From Saccharolobus caldissimus (GTDB lineage Archaea > Thermoproteota > Thermoprotei_A > Sulfolobales > Sulfolobaceae), in assembly GCF_020886315.1 (NCBI RefSeq), contig NZ_AP025226.1:372001-436000 (forward strand): a stretch of 64,000 bases of DNA, written 5' to 3'. The notes beneath the pieces were generated by a model. It saw only the letters and a program-made list of their open reading frames with translations, did not search any database and was not told where the DNA came from. The translations under genes were made by a program, and so were the position numbers. Numbering within the stretch: the stretch's first letter is position 1; each line of letters begins with the position of its first letter. Shown one piece after another: positions 18,824-26,589 of the stretch.

Positions 18824-19082
18824 TCTTCCTCCCCAGTAGCGTAGAATCTCTTTTCTCTTCAATAAGAGCTAACTGCTTTTCGAAATATTTCAGCTTCGTC
18901 CCTACTTCCGCTTCATCATATTCCATTTTATTATTCAAATAGAACTCTAAGCTCTCAATGACTTCTTTCAACTCTCTGTAAATCCTGTAGGCTGCCCTAT
19001 CTACTGTTATTAACTTTTGCGCTTTGTAAGCTAATGCGTAAGCTTTTTCCAAGTACTGCTGTAGAACAATAGTTTCAGTCAT
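18813..19082 (-). CDS. Small helical protein of the operon
   Basis: 89 residues from ATG 19082, which overlaps the previous stop (ATGA). Helical throughout, with two segments rich in leucine, glutamate and lysine. No family recognised. Confidence 0.6.
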   Translation of the reverse strand: MTETIVLQQYLEKAYALAYKAQKLITVDRAAYRIYRELKEVIESLEFYLNNKMEYDEAEVGTKLKYFEKQLALIEEKRDSTLLGRKNDA

Positions 19083-19336
19083 TTCATCCAATCCTCCAAT
19101 TTTTTATAATTCTGTAAGGTAATCTTCTTGCTTTTACTTTCCGAAGTTCTATAGCCTTTATCTCTCAAAATTTCTATAATTTCTTTCTCATATTTTTCTA
19201 CGATTTCTTCTATATCTTTATCATTAAATTCAGCATCATCAATACTTATCTTAGCGTCATAGCAAAACGCTACATATTCACTATAATATTTATCAGTGTA
19301 ACAGAATTTTTCAAGCTTTTTGCCTGAAATTCTCAT
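19079..19336 (-). CDS. Small acidic protein of the operon
   Basis: 85 residues. Acidic middle (ISIDDAEFNDKDIEEIVEKY) and basic C-terminal part. No family recognised; position in the overlapping operon is the main support. Confidence 0.6.
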   Translation of the reverse strand: MRISGKKLEKFCYTDKYYSEYVAFCYDAKISIDDAEFNDKDIEEIVEKYEKEIIEILRDKGYRTSESKSKKITLQNYKKLEDWMK

Positions 19337-19352
19337 TCTTCCTCAGCCTCCT

Positions 19353-19520
19353 CTAGTTCATTTTCCTTAACTTTTCGATTAAGTTTAGAATGTCTGTTCT
19401 GCTATCTCTCAATATCTCCCTGGCCTCACTTTCCATCTTATAAGCATCTGCTAAACTCCTTAAGTCCTCCGCAATCGTTTCTAGTTTTTCAATTGTGTAA
19501 TTAATTACCCACTTCTTCAT
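19353..19520 (-). CDS. 55-residue helical protein of the operon
   Basis: ATG at 19520 overlaps the preceding stop (ATGA pattern) and the stop is at 19353. MKKWVINYTIEKLETIAEDL and a second helix ending in LIEKLRKMN. The 16-base gap to the next gene contains its GAGGAGG ribosome site. Confidence 0.6.
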   Translation of the reverse strand: MKKWVINYTIEKLETIAEDLRSLADAYKMESEAREILRDSRTDILNLIEKLRKMN

Positions 19521-19711
19521 TCTTCATCCTCCTCTTTCTTATCGTCCTCTTCATAGCCTACTATCTTATCCAGCTCTTCTAACAACTGCTTAGCATAGTC
19601 CTTAGCTATCTTGTAGACTTCTGCAGCCCTCTCATCTTTTTTAACTTCTAACTCCTGTGCAGTCTTTAATAGTTGAACGATTGTTTTAGCATATCCTAAT
19701 AACTCGTTCAT
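19517..19711 (-). CDS. 64-residue helical protein with acidic tail
   Basis: Two amphipathic helices followed by YEEDDKKEEDEE. ATGA overlap with the upstream gene. No family recognised. Confidence 0.6.
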   Translation of the reverse strand: MNELLGYAKTIVQLLKTAQELEVKKDERAAEVYKIAKDYAKQLLEELDKIVGYEEDDKKEEDEE

Positions 19712-19995
19712 TCTTCATTTCCCTCAATTTCGCTTATGATTTGTAGTGCCTTCTGTGCCTTTGCCTTAACCCTTTCAATTATCCATTGTTTTGCATCTTC
19801 GTCAGCTAATGCAATTTCTAATATTCTCTCGTCTGCTGGCGCATATCCTCTTAGAAATTTGTAATATGCAGTCCACGATAATTTCTTCTCTTCTATCTGT
19901 TGTTCGAAATCTTCTCTAAATTCCTCTACAAATTCTATCTTATCTTCTTTATCTAACATGGAAATTAAAAAAATCAAATCTTTTTCACTTATCAT
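19708..19995 (-). CDS. First gene of the small-protein operon, HTH-like
   Basis: 95 residues from ATG 19995 (a GTG at 20052 is in frame, but it would place the start upstream of the palindrome). The stretch SWTAYYKFLRGYAPADERIL looks like a helix-turn-helix. In pNOB8, pING1 and related plasmids a comparable operon of six to nine small proteins (section C) is thought to direct replication. Divergent from 20141 across two operator copies. Confidence 0.6.
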   Translation of the reverse strand: MISEKDLIFLISMLDKEDKIEFVEEFREDFEQQIEEKKLSWTAYYKFLRGYAPADERILEIALADEDAKQWIIERVKAKAQKALQIISEIEGNEE

Positions 19996-20013
19996 GTTAA
20001 CCCCCCGGTTAAC
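19996..20013. promoter_or_regulatory. Perfect palindrome GTTAACC-CCCC-GGTTAAC
   Basis: Seven-base arms around CCCC, directly upstream of the ATG at 19995 and so in the leader of the operon. It has the same arm-CCCC-arm plan as the dispersed recombination motif, but with different arms. Could be a binding site for an operon protein. Confidence 0.5.
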
Positions 20014-20057
20014 GGGGATTTGAGTTTGAAGGACGGACATTTTTATTATCACTATGA

Positions 20058-20104
20058 TACGTATAACGTAACAAATATATAAATTTTTTGATACGTAAAG
20101 CGTA
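20058..20104. promoter_or_regulatory. Divergent promoter with two TACGT-N3-ACGTA operators
   Basis: TACGTATAACGTA (20058-20070) and TACGTAAAGCGTA (20092-20104) flank an AT-rich TATA-like AATATATAAAT. They lie between the small-protein operon (minus) and the DUF5678-like gene (plus). Three more copies lie at 21253-21354. Confidence 0.6.
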
Positions 20105-20140
20105 GAATAAGTTGATATTGGTATAATCTAATTTGGTCAT

Positions 20141-20338
20141 ATGCCGGAAAGTTTAGTTGTAAAAGACCCCAAATATCTGGGTAAGTTTATCGCTGTTGAT
20201 GAGAACTTTAATATTATAGGTTACGCAGATTCGAGAGAAGAGTTAGAAAAAGAACTGGCAAGAAAGGGTTATAGCATTGCTGATTACGATATAATATATG
20301 TCCCTAAATCCCTCAAAAAAGATTCTGAAGGTCATTAA
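20141..20338 (+). CDS. DUF5678-like small protein
   Basis: 65 residues. YLGKFIAVDENFNIIGYADS then RKGYSIADYDIIYVPKS: same pattern as 3728-3898 and 61216-61398. Upstream partner of the retropepsin-like gene, which it overlaps by 41 bases in another frame. Start at 20141 follows the divergent promoter. Confidence 0.7.
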   Translation: MPESLVVKDPKYLGKFIAVDENFNIIGYADSREELEKELARKGYSIADYDIIYVPKSLKKDSEGH

Positions 20339-20738
20339 ATTTTCGGATTTTTACGGAAACCTTATTCCATTGTTAAAAATAAGATTTGAATGTCCTAAGC
20401 TTGGAAAGGATAAATTGATATTAGGGCTTATAGACACTGGTAGCAGATATTCGGTAGTTAATAAATATGTTATTAATGAGTGTTTTACTGAAGATGAGAT
20501 GAAAAACAGATATGTGGATAGAGTGATAATTAATAATAGGGAGTACTACAGATACTCGTTTAGGTTTACCTTTCCTCAGCTAGATGATATAAGCAGAAAC
20601 TTTAATGCTGCTATAATAGAGTATAACCCTTATCCAGAAGAAATAGTCCCGGCTGTAATTTTAGGTAGAGAAGATTTCTTACGTAATATTATAGTATGTA
20701 TGTATAAATCCGAATGGATAACAATATATATTGATTAA
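20298..20738 (+). CDS. Retropepsin-like aspartic protease family protein
   Basis: 146 residues. LGLIDTGSRYSVVN is the DTGS catalytic motif, VILGREDFLRN the C-terminal signature; the shared core PLLKIRFECPKLG matches the 3898 protein (PLLKVEMECPKLG). The start inside the upstream gene is the only ATG that gives the full domain, so translation is coupled. Unlike chromosomal proteases it has no signal or TM segment. Confidence 0.7.
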   Translation: MSLNPSKKILKVIKFSDFYGNLIPLLKIRFECPKLGKDKLILGLIDTGSRYSVVNKYVINECFTEDEMKNRYVDRVIINNREYYRYSFRFTFPQLDDISRNFNAAIIEYNPYPEEIVPAVILGREDFLRNIIVCMYKSEWITIYID

Positions 20739-20792
20739 TAATTTTCAGTGTTCTCAGTCTACTATTTATTAGGTTATATTAACTGATCATAA

Positions 20793-20963
20793 ATGGATAA
20801 AGATAGTTATCTGAAAGGATTTGAAGACTGCTTAGATTTAATATTGATCGAGCTTAGAAAAGCAAAAAATCTAGAAGATGCAAAAGTACGAGTAGAGGTA
20901 ATATATACCGAACTGAAGGAGAATAAATACGAGGTTATAAGAAAAATGTTAAATTTAGACTAG
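20793..20963 (+). CDS. 56-residue helical protein
   Basis: ATG 20793, stop 20961. YLKGFEDCLDLILIELRKAK then VEVIYTELKENKYEVIRKML; two charged amphipathic helices. Convergent with the HTH gene at 20960 with a four-base overlap. No family recognised. Confidence 0.55.
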   Translation: MDKDSYLKGFEDCLDLILIELRKAKNLEDAKVRVEVIYTELKENKYEVIRKMLNLD

Positions 20964-21262
20964 ACTTCAACTGAGGGCTTTTGTGGGTGTTTAGAACTTT
21001 CGTTGATTATATCCACTATTTCTTTTAGCCTCTTTGCAACTTCCCTACCGTAGTTTGTAAGAAAAATTAGTCTTCTCCGCGGAAATATGTCTTCCCTTTT
21101 ATCATATACTAAACCTAACTCCATTAGTTCATCTATTGCTTTCTTTATTGCATTAGGATTACTTTCTGTTTTATCAGATATGTCTCTAAATGCTGATCCA
21201 TCATTTTCGAGCAAGAATAATAATACTCTTTGCTGCATTTCGGTTAATTCAGTACGTTTCAC
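20960..21262 (-). CDS. Winged-helix transcription regulator
   Basis: 100 residues. MarR/ArsR-type winged helix: QRVLLFLLENDGSAFRDISD, recognition helix near SNPNAIKKAIDEL, wing FPRRRLIFLT, closing helix. Related to the protein at 58776, sharing FPR(R/K)(R/K).I.LT..G. The GTG start overlaps an operator copy (21253-21265), so autoregulation by the operator-binding protein is likely. An ATG nine codons downstream is the other possible start. Confidence 0.8.
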   Translation of the reverse strand: MKRTELTEMQQRVLLFLLENDGSAFRDISDKTESNPNAIKKAIDELMELGLVYDKREDIFPRRRLIFLTNYGREVAKRLKEIVDIINESSKHPQKPSVEV

Positions 21263-21354
21263 GTAGTAAAACTACTCATAATTATATAATGAATATATGC
21301 AAACTGCTACGTGTAACGTACAAAAAGATTTATATATTTGATACGCGACACGTA
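21253..21354. promoter_or_regulatory. Divergent promoter region with three TACGT-N3-ACGTA operators
   Basis: TACGTTTCACGTA (21253-21265), TACGTGTAACGTA (21308-21320) and TACGCGACACGTA (21342-21354). The last two bracket the TATA-like TTATATATT at 21329-21337, which is correctly placed for a leaderless start at 21359. The five copies in 1.3 kb define a regulon of small DNA-binding proteins. Confidence 0.65.
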
Positions 21355-21358
21355 TCAT

Positions 21359-21640
21359 ATGAAAATAAGAGATATGTTAGTTCTCCCGTCGGCAAAAATA
21401 CTCCTTGTCTTAGTAGAAGGGCCTAAAAACGATAAAGAAATTCTTTCAATTCTTCAAATGAGTTCGACAACATATTATGAAAATATAACCTGGCTATTGG
21501 CACACGGATTTATACAGAAGACTCCAGATGATAAATACGTACTGACAGATAAGGCAAAAAAACAATTAGTTAGCGTGTTCTTACCACTTTTGTCATACAT
21601 AGAGAAATTGAAAGAATCTGTTGTGGTTTCTACAACTTAA
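21359..21640 (+). CDS. Winged-helix transcription regulator
   Basis: 93 residues from ATG 21359 (the frame is open from a TTG at 21338, inside the operator). ILLVLVEGPKNDKEILSILQ and SSTTYYENITWLLAHGFI form the winged helix, with DDKYVLTDKAKK as wing. Good candidate for the protein that binds the TACGT-N3-ACGTA sites. Confidence 0.75.
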   Translation: MKIRDMLVLPSAKILLVLVEGPKNDKEILSILQMSSTTYYENITWLLAHGFIQKTPDDKYVLTDKAKKQLVSVFLPLLSYIEKLKESVVVSTT

Positions 21641-21668
21641 AAAAGAAAAAGCCAGGGCAGGGAGGTCA

Positions 21669-21785
21669 ATGAAATTATTCTCTGTAATTCTTATAAGCCT
21701 TACGCTGATTTTACTGCTCTACTTCATCCTTCTTCAATTAGAATTCTCTATCGAAAGAATAGAAGAGAGTAAACTGGGTGTTTAA
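21669..21785 (+). CDS. 38-residue single-TM protein
   Basis: GGAGGT five bases before ATG 21669; stop at 21783. One hydrophobic helix (LISLTLILLLYFILL) and a short charged tail. It overlaps nothing and is followed one base later by the next gene, so it is part of an operon. Confidence 0.5.
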   Translation: MKLFSVILISLTLILLLYFILLQLEFSIERIEESKLGV

Positions 21786-21786
21786 G

Positions 21787-22479
21787 ATGATTATCGGTAT
21801 AGGAAAATCCCCACTGGCAGACTTTATAAATAGAAACTTTAGATGTGAGAGTGTTTACGCTTACCCCAAGTTCTTCGATGATAAGAAACTATTACTAAGC
21901 AGTAGGACTGGATATATTTCCTATTTAAAGAAGTTAATAAAAATCCATAATTATATTAAAGTAGCGTTATGGCCAGATTACATCTCATACAGAGCTGCAG
22001 CAAAGATAGTTAACCTGGACTTGTTACATAATATAACCTTCATAGTTCCTATCCATGATCTTAAGGATAATGAAATAGGGGAAGAGTTGGAGGCCCAGGG
22101 TTTCAGAGTATTTTATGGATATGCTTCCGATAAGAAGTATAGAGATTATTCGCTAGAGGAGTTCTTAGGAGAAGCTAAGGGAGAAAAATGGTACTTAGGG
22201 GTAAGTACTAAACGTGAGCTTAAAGAAGCTCTAATGTTCGGTTTCCAGGGTATAGATGTCACCGGTTTCTTAATAGCTAGTAAAAATGAGCAAAGAAAAG
22301 ATCCTAAAATCCTAAGAAGAAACCTGGAGGACCTTTTAAGGACTATCTCTAAGCCCCAGGGTAGGCAACTTACATTATTTGATTTTCTAGAAAAATCTAC
22401 GTTAATTGGGGAGTTTACGAAAGGCATTTATTCTATTTCAAATAATATACAAAAAATGGGTGGAGAGTCTAGAGAATAG
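21787..22479 (+). CDS. Plasmid protein with possible tRNA-guanine-transglycosylase-like fold
   Basis: About 230 residues from ATG 21787. GKSPLADFINRNFRCESVYA leads to SRTGYISYLKKL, VALWPDYISY, then WYLGVSTKRELKEALMFGF and GIDVTGFLIAS. The last block resembles the LGIG...LL.AV..GVDMFD segment of TGT TIM barrels, also found in phage and plasmid DpdA-type DNA transglycosylases. No zinc site is visible, and the resemblance is by eye only. Confidence 0.4.
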   Translation: MIIGIGKSPLADFINRNFRCESVYAYPKFFDDKKLLLSSRTGYISYLKKLIKIHNYIKVALWPDYISYRAAAKIVNLDLLHNITFIVPIHDLKDNEIGEELEAQGFRVFYGYASDKKYRDYSLEEFLGEAKGEKWYLGVSTKRELKEALMFGFQGIDVTGFLIASKNEQRKDPKILRRNLEDLLRTISKPQGRQLTLFDFLEKSTLIGEFTKGIYSISNNIQKMGGESRE

Positions 22480-22495
22480 TAAACTGGGGAGTTAA
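22480..22495. repeat. Recombination motif TAAACTGGGGAGTTAA
   Basis: Between the genes at 21787 and 22505. A degenerate copy also lies at 21770. Confidence 0.8.
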
Positions 22496-22504
22496 CGCGG
22501 TGAG

Positions 22505-23239
22505 ATGATGAAGTTGCAAGAACTTTTAGATGCATATTATTCTACAGAGGATGAAGAGAAGAGGATAGAATTAATTGCAGCAATAGCTCACGCTTTGAAA
22601 AATGATATAGTCATGTTATTGAGAAATGCAAATGATGTGAATGTAAAAGATGTCGTTTTCGACAATAAACGTAAGATAATATTCATTAAGTTTTACTTTA
22701 CGCATCAATACCTAGCTGCAAAAGACTTCATTATCGCCATAAAGTTCTCTACACAGAAAAGTAAACCGTTAGTCCCTGCACAAATAGAGAAGTATGTAAA
22801 TAAAGTCAAAGACTGGATAGCTGATAAACTCTACAGAAAGCAGTATCCTTACGACCTTACTTACATCATTATAGGACCCAAATTCACAAAGGGAGTATCA
22901 ACAATGAGAAGGATGATAGAAGACGGAAAGTACTTCTATACCGCTACTCCAGACACATTAATAGAAGTAATTGAGAATCTGATAGATTATTTCAGAGCAA
23001 GAATAACAGCATTTGCAGAGAAGTTAATAGAAACTAAAAGACAGTTAGAAAGCAGGGGAATACAAGGGAAGTTTGACCAGGGTATTGAGGCTATAAAGCA
23101 ACTATTGAAAATAACTCATAAACTGAAAGGAATAATTACTAAAATAAGGCAATTAACGGAGAGAGACTACTACGAAATTGCTGCAAAATTAATAGAAGAT
23201 GAAAGCTATCTAGACGACTTGGACTTATTCTTACGTTAG
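22505..23239 (+). CDS. Conserved-type plasmid protein of unknown function
   Basis: 244 residues. N-terminal helical part, then a strand-rich block (VKDVVFDNKRKIIFIKFYF), then long C-terminal coiled helices from residue 160 (KLIETKRQLESRGIQGKFDQ). Follows the previous gene after 25 bases that contain a recombination-motif copy and the ribosome site GGTGAG. No motif assigned. Confidence 0.6.
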   Translation: MMKLQELLDAYYSTEDEEKRIELIAAIAHALKNDIVMLLRNANDVNVKDVVFDNKRKIIFIKFYFTHQYLAAKDFIIAIKFSTQKSKPLVPAQIEKYVNKVKDWIADKLYRKQYPYDLTYIIIGPKFTKGVSTMRRMIEDGKYFYTATPDTLIEVIENLIDYFRARITAFAEKLIETKRQLESRGIQGKFDQGIEAIKQLLKITHKLKGIITKIRQLTERDYYEIAAKLIEDESYLDDLDLFLR

Positions 23240-23311
23240 AGAATAGATAGGACAAACTCCTAACTTTATCAACTATTTTTCTCACTTTTGTAATAAAAAT
23301 TCTAAGTAACG

Positions 23312-23327
23312 TAAACACCCCAGTTTA
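23312..23327. repeat. Recombination motif TAAACACCCCAGTTTA
   Basis: One mismatch; intergenic. Confidence 0.75.
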
Positions 23328-23369
23328 ATTTCAAAATCTTTCTTCTACTTACTGAAAATTCGCCTTCAA

Positions 23370-23385
23370 TAAACTCCCCAGTTTA
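23370..23385. repeat. Recombination motif, perfect
   Basis: TAAACTCCCCAGTTTA; intergenic. Confidence 0.9.
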
Positions 23386-23578
23386 TAACAAAATATTGTA
23401 AAAACCGATTATGATCTAAAATAATTTTGAATTTATAACTTAGAACTGTAATTTTACGTGAACTGATTTTAGGACGCGTGAACTTTCAAAATTACTATTC
23501 TTCTCCTAATTATATTAATTAAATAAGAAAGATTAATAAAAGACGTACTTCTTTTCAACTTTCTACGTCAAAATTGAA

Positions 23579-23594
23579 TAAACTCCCCAGTTTA
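23579..23594. repeat. Recombination motif, perfect
   Basis: TAAACTCCCCAGTTTA; downstream side of the TnpB element. Confidence 0.9.
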
Positions 23595-23806
23595 ATGACA
23601 AGAATTACTAGGAGAATTGAATGAGCGTGAACTGTCTAGTAATGATGTTTTCAACCATGAATTAATTAAGAGCGAAAAATTTTACGTTCTAACCCCCCAT
23701 GAATTGATTAAGATCCTATCCCTCCTTCCATACCCTAGTAATAATAGAATAGTATATCTCTAGTAATAATATGAATACCTATACTCTGTCCGTAGGGGTT
23801 TGGGCT

Positions 23807-25102
23807 TCATAGGATTTCATGATATTTAATATCAATCCTCAGCCGTTGGGCTTCACCAGAGTCACGGGGCAATGCCCCACTCATCCTCCTCCGCCCCTTT
23901 AGCGGGGTAACCCCAACCCACACCCGTGGTGTTTCACGGATGTGGGGAAACCCGCACATCTTGAGGTAGATATTAAGAGACGCATTTAGCTGTCTGTCCA
24001 AGGTTAACCCGCACTTCTCACACCTAAAAGTCCTACCAACCTTTCGGGAAACCCATCCACATCTGGGGCAGGACTTAGATGTGAGGTATGGGTTAACCTC
24101 CTTAACAAAGGAACCGTAAAGAGGAGCCTTGTACTTTAGAACGCGATGAATACTCCTCCATACAGTCCTTGAAATCTTCTTAGAAAGGGAATCATTAGCA
24201 TCTCTAAACATCTCTTGCTTATTCAACTTCTCAACAGCAAACATCGTAATGGGATACATCTCCAGCAACTTATTCACAAACTTGTGAACATAATCCAGCA
24301 CACGGTTCCTTTCACGGTGGGAATACTTCCTCAACAACTCCTTCCCCTTCCTACCGTGCTTTGAAGCAAAACGTTGTATTCTACCCCTCTTCAACTCCAT
24401 CCCAAACTTTATGCTGTACAACTCCTTCAAGGAAAATGTAACGAACTTCTCTCCATCATAAGCGTCTAATGTGTACAAGTTACTATCAATTGCTAGGAAA
24501 TCTATGGGAGTAAACCAAGGTAACTTATAACGAAATGGTAGATATACGATATCCTCCTTAATTATGGGCTCACCTAGTTCAAGCCCTTTAACTCTTCTTG
24601 AAAACCATTTGTGAGACCAAGAGAAGGTAATGTACTCGTAAGGTCTTATAGTAATCCTTACACTCTCACCCTTAACCTTCCTAAGTGTTGATTTTACCCT
24701 AACGTAAACCTTCTTCAGTCTAGGTTTCCTTAATGATGCTTGCCCCTTCTCAGCCCTCCTCTTCCAACTCCTCAATATTGAGTAAGCGTCACTTATTGTC
24801 TTGTCAGCATAGTGGGAAGCCAGAACGTTGATCTTCTCTAACTCGTCTCTCAACGTCTTGTATACTTCCTTCTTTTTAGGTAATTTTATTTTGACCTTTG
24901 TGATGACTTTCTTACCCTTCTTCACTTCTTTTCTCTCTATCCTAGTTCTATCCCATAACCAGTCTAATGCTTTCTGTAGTAGGTTTTTGTAGTTTTCTAG
25001 TAATACTCTGCTTTCCTCCTTCTTATCGTTCTTCAAGGAGTACGTTAGGTAAATGTATTCCTCTTCTGGTTGGAATGATTTAATTCTTAAGTTCCTCAAC
25101 AC
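23807..25102 (-). CDS. tnpB: TnpB (IS200/IS605 family RNA-guided nuclease), stand-alone
   Basis: 431 residues with all catalytic parts: RuvC-I Asp in FLAIDSNLYTLDAYDG, RuvC-II Glu in FAVEKLNKQEM, zinc finger CPRCGWVSRK...CEKCG, RuvC-III Asp in LDRQLNASLN. No tnpA lies nearby, so it is a single-gene IS1341-type element. Known TnpB proteins are guided by an omega RNA overlapping the gene's 3' end and the element's right end; here the GC-rich stem-loops at about 23860-23960 and the sequence down to about 23760 are the place to look. Start uses GTG/TTG at about 25102; an overlapping short frame reading MPTLRDMVKKCVEELKN lies just upstream. Confidence 0.9.
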   Translation of the reverse strand: MLRNLRIKSFQPEEEYIYLTYSLKNDKKEESRVLLENYKNLLQKALDWLWDRTRIERKEVKKGKKVITKVKIKLPKKKEVYKTLRDELEKINVLASHYADKTISDAYSILRSWKRRAEKGQASLRKPRLKKVYVRVKSTLRKVKGESVRITIRPYEYITFSWSHKWFSRRVKGLELGEPIIKEDIVYLPFRYKLPWFTPIDFLAIDSNLYTLDAYDGEKFVTFSLKELYSIKFGMELKRGRIQRFASKHGRKGKELLRKYSHRERNRVLDYVHKFVNKLLEMYPITMFAVEKLNKQEMFRDANDSLSKKISRTVWRSIHRVLKYKAPLYGSFVKEVNPYLTSKSCPRCGWVSRKVGRTFRCEKCGLTLDRQLNASLNIYLKMCGFPHIRETPRVWVGVTPLKGRRRMSGALPRDSGEAQRLRIDIKYHEIL

Positions 25103-25270
25103 ACTTCTTCACCATATCCCTAAGCGTTGGCATACTTCTTTAAGTCTTAGCATTGTATAATAGTTTATGATGAAATAATATAAATTTTACGGTTTATCGG
25201 AAACTGCTGACTACGGCCTTCACTTGTGTCCAGGTAAGAGAGACCCTAGAAAATAAGGAATACTCTATTC

Positions 25271-25345
25271 TGCTCCTTTTACTTTTTTATTATATTATGG
25301 GTTTATCTCACTGAGTTGATACTTTTTCAGTAAACTCTTCAGTTT
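25271..25345 (+). repeat. Left 75-bp direct repeat flanking the DndC/helicase/nuclease block
   Basis: Matches 31728-31805 closely, including CTGAGTTGATACTTTTTCAG and ending in a recombination motif (degenerate TAAACTCTTCAGTTTG here). Confidence 0.75.
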
Positions 25346-25416
25346 GTTGGGAGAAATTCAACATCTTTGTAGGAAAAAATATTTATATATAAATATAGAT
25401 AGCATATATCAATTTA

Positions 25417-26589
25417 ATGGCTCATAAACTCACTGAGACTTTTCGCGTATTTGATTCGCTAAAGAATGAAAATAGATTTATATTAGCTTATAGTGGTGGA
25501 AAAGATTCAACTTTGGTTTCAATTTTATTTTTTAAATGGTTATCCTCAAGAAAGTTAAGTGGAAAGGAGATATATATTATCCATAACGATACACAAAGCG
25601 AACTAGATATTTTAGAAACCTGGGCAAGGGATTTTATGAATCAATTTTGTAGGAAGGTAGAAGATACTGGCAATGTTTGTCAAAAGTTATTCAGTACACC
25701 TAATCAGAATTTTTTCATAAAAACGATAATTTTAGGCTATCCTGCGCCGTCTTTTGCCTTTAGATGGTGTGTTAATCATCTTAAAATTACTCCTAACAAA
25801 GAAATGATTAAAAAACTCTCTGATAAACCATTTATATTAATTACTGGTCATAGAGAAGAAGAATCATCTGCTAGAGCGTCAATAATTAAGAATAATTCCT
25901 TAACCTCATGTCCTCTTTCTGAATATTCTTGCAATTCTTCATTCTTTATGAATCTAGACGTGAAAAACGGTGTAAAAGTAATGCCTATTAAAAATTGGAC
26001 AGTAAATGAAGTCTGGCAATATCTTGCAAGAGTAAATGACTTTGATTTATCTGGTCTTTATTTATTATATAATGGAAATCTTGAAGCTAGATATGGGTGT
26101 TGGCATTGTACCTTAGTAAAAATACAAAAGAATATTTATAATTTATCAGATAATTATTACTATTTAGAAGCTTTACGGATAATTTATAGAACCGTTTCCG
26201 ACATTGAAATTTTTAGAGAGAAAAAAGAATGGGGATATTCGAAACTAGGCCCTTTAAACGCGTTAGGTAGGGGATTGATGCTCAAATTGTTTCCCATAAC
26301 TGAAAAATATTCTGGAAAAAGGTTTTACGGGTTAGACGAGTATAAAATAGAAGGTTACTCATTAAGAGAGATATTTTACGAAATAGATCCAGATGAAGCT
26401 GATAAAGTAATTCAAAAGATAAAATTTAGAACAAAAGGTAATAGATTCATTAGTATTAAAACACTACGCACAGTAAAAATAGATAAGTATTTATTAGATA
26501 AAATTTATGAATATATTAAGAGAAATGTTGCATATAATATCTTAGAAATAAGAGGAAACTATGTAGAGAAATTACTTAATGAAATTTAA
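25417..26589 (+). CDS. DndC-like protein (PAPS reductase / ATP pyrophosphatase family)
   Basis: 390 residues. PP-loop AYSGGKDSTLVS (26-32) binds ATP. FRWCVNHLKI (Cys118), TSCPLSEYSC (Cys165, Cys172) and RYGCWHCTLV (Cys228, Cys231) are the cysteine sites of DndC, which carries a 4Fe-4S cluster and activates DNA for sulphur transfer in phosphorothioation; GHREEESSARAS also fits. No DndA desulfurase, DndD, DndE or SspB is near. A TATA-like TTTATATATAAATA lies about 25 bases before the ATG. Its 3' end touches that of the convergent helicase gene. A DNA-modification or DNA-sensing role is likely. Confidence 0.8.
   Translation: MAHKLTETFRVFDSLKNENRFILAYSGGKDSTLVSILFFKWLSSRKLSGKEIYIIHNDTQSELDILETWARDFMNQFCRKVEDTGNVCQKLFSTPNQNFFIKTIILGYPAPSFAFRWCVNHLKITPNKEMIKKLSDKPFILITGHREEESSARASIIKNNSLTSCPLSEYSCNSSFFMNLDVKNGVKVMPIKNWTVNEVWQYLARVNDFDLSGLYLLYNGNLEARYGCWHCTLVKIQKNIYNLSDNYYYLEALRIIYRTVSDIEIFREKKEWGYSKLGPLNALGRGLMLKLFPITEKYSGKRFYGLDEYKIEGYSLREIFYEIDPDEADKVIQKIKFRTKGNRFISIKTLRTVKIDKYLLDKIYEYIKRNVAYNILEIRGNYVEKLLNEI

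Larger units (their letters stand above)
23240..23806. other. Gene-free stretch with three recombination-motif copies
   Basis: Holds motif copies at 23312, 23370 and 23579 and three GCGTGAAC-like words (near 23457, 23476, 23625), also seen at 31452 and 31559. Its last 100 bases should contain the right end of the TnpB element. Confidence 0.5.
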
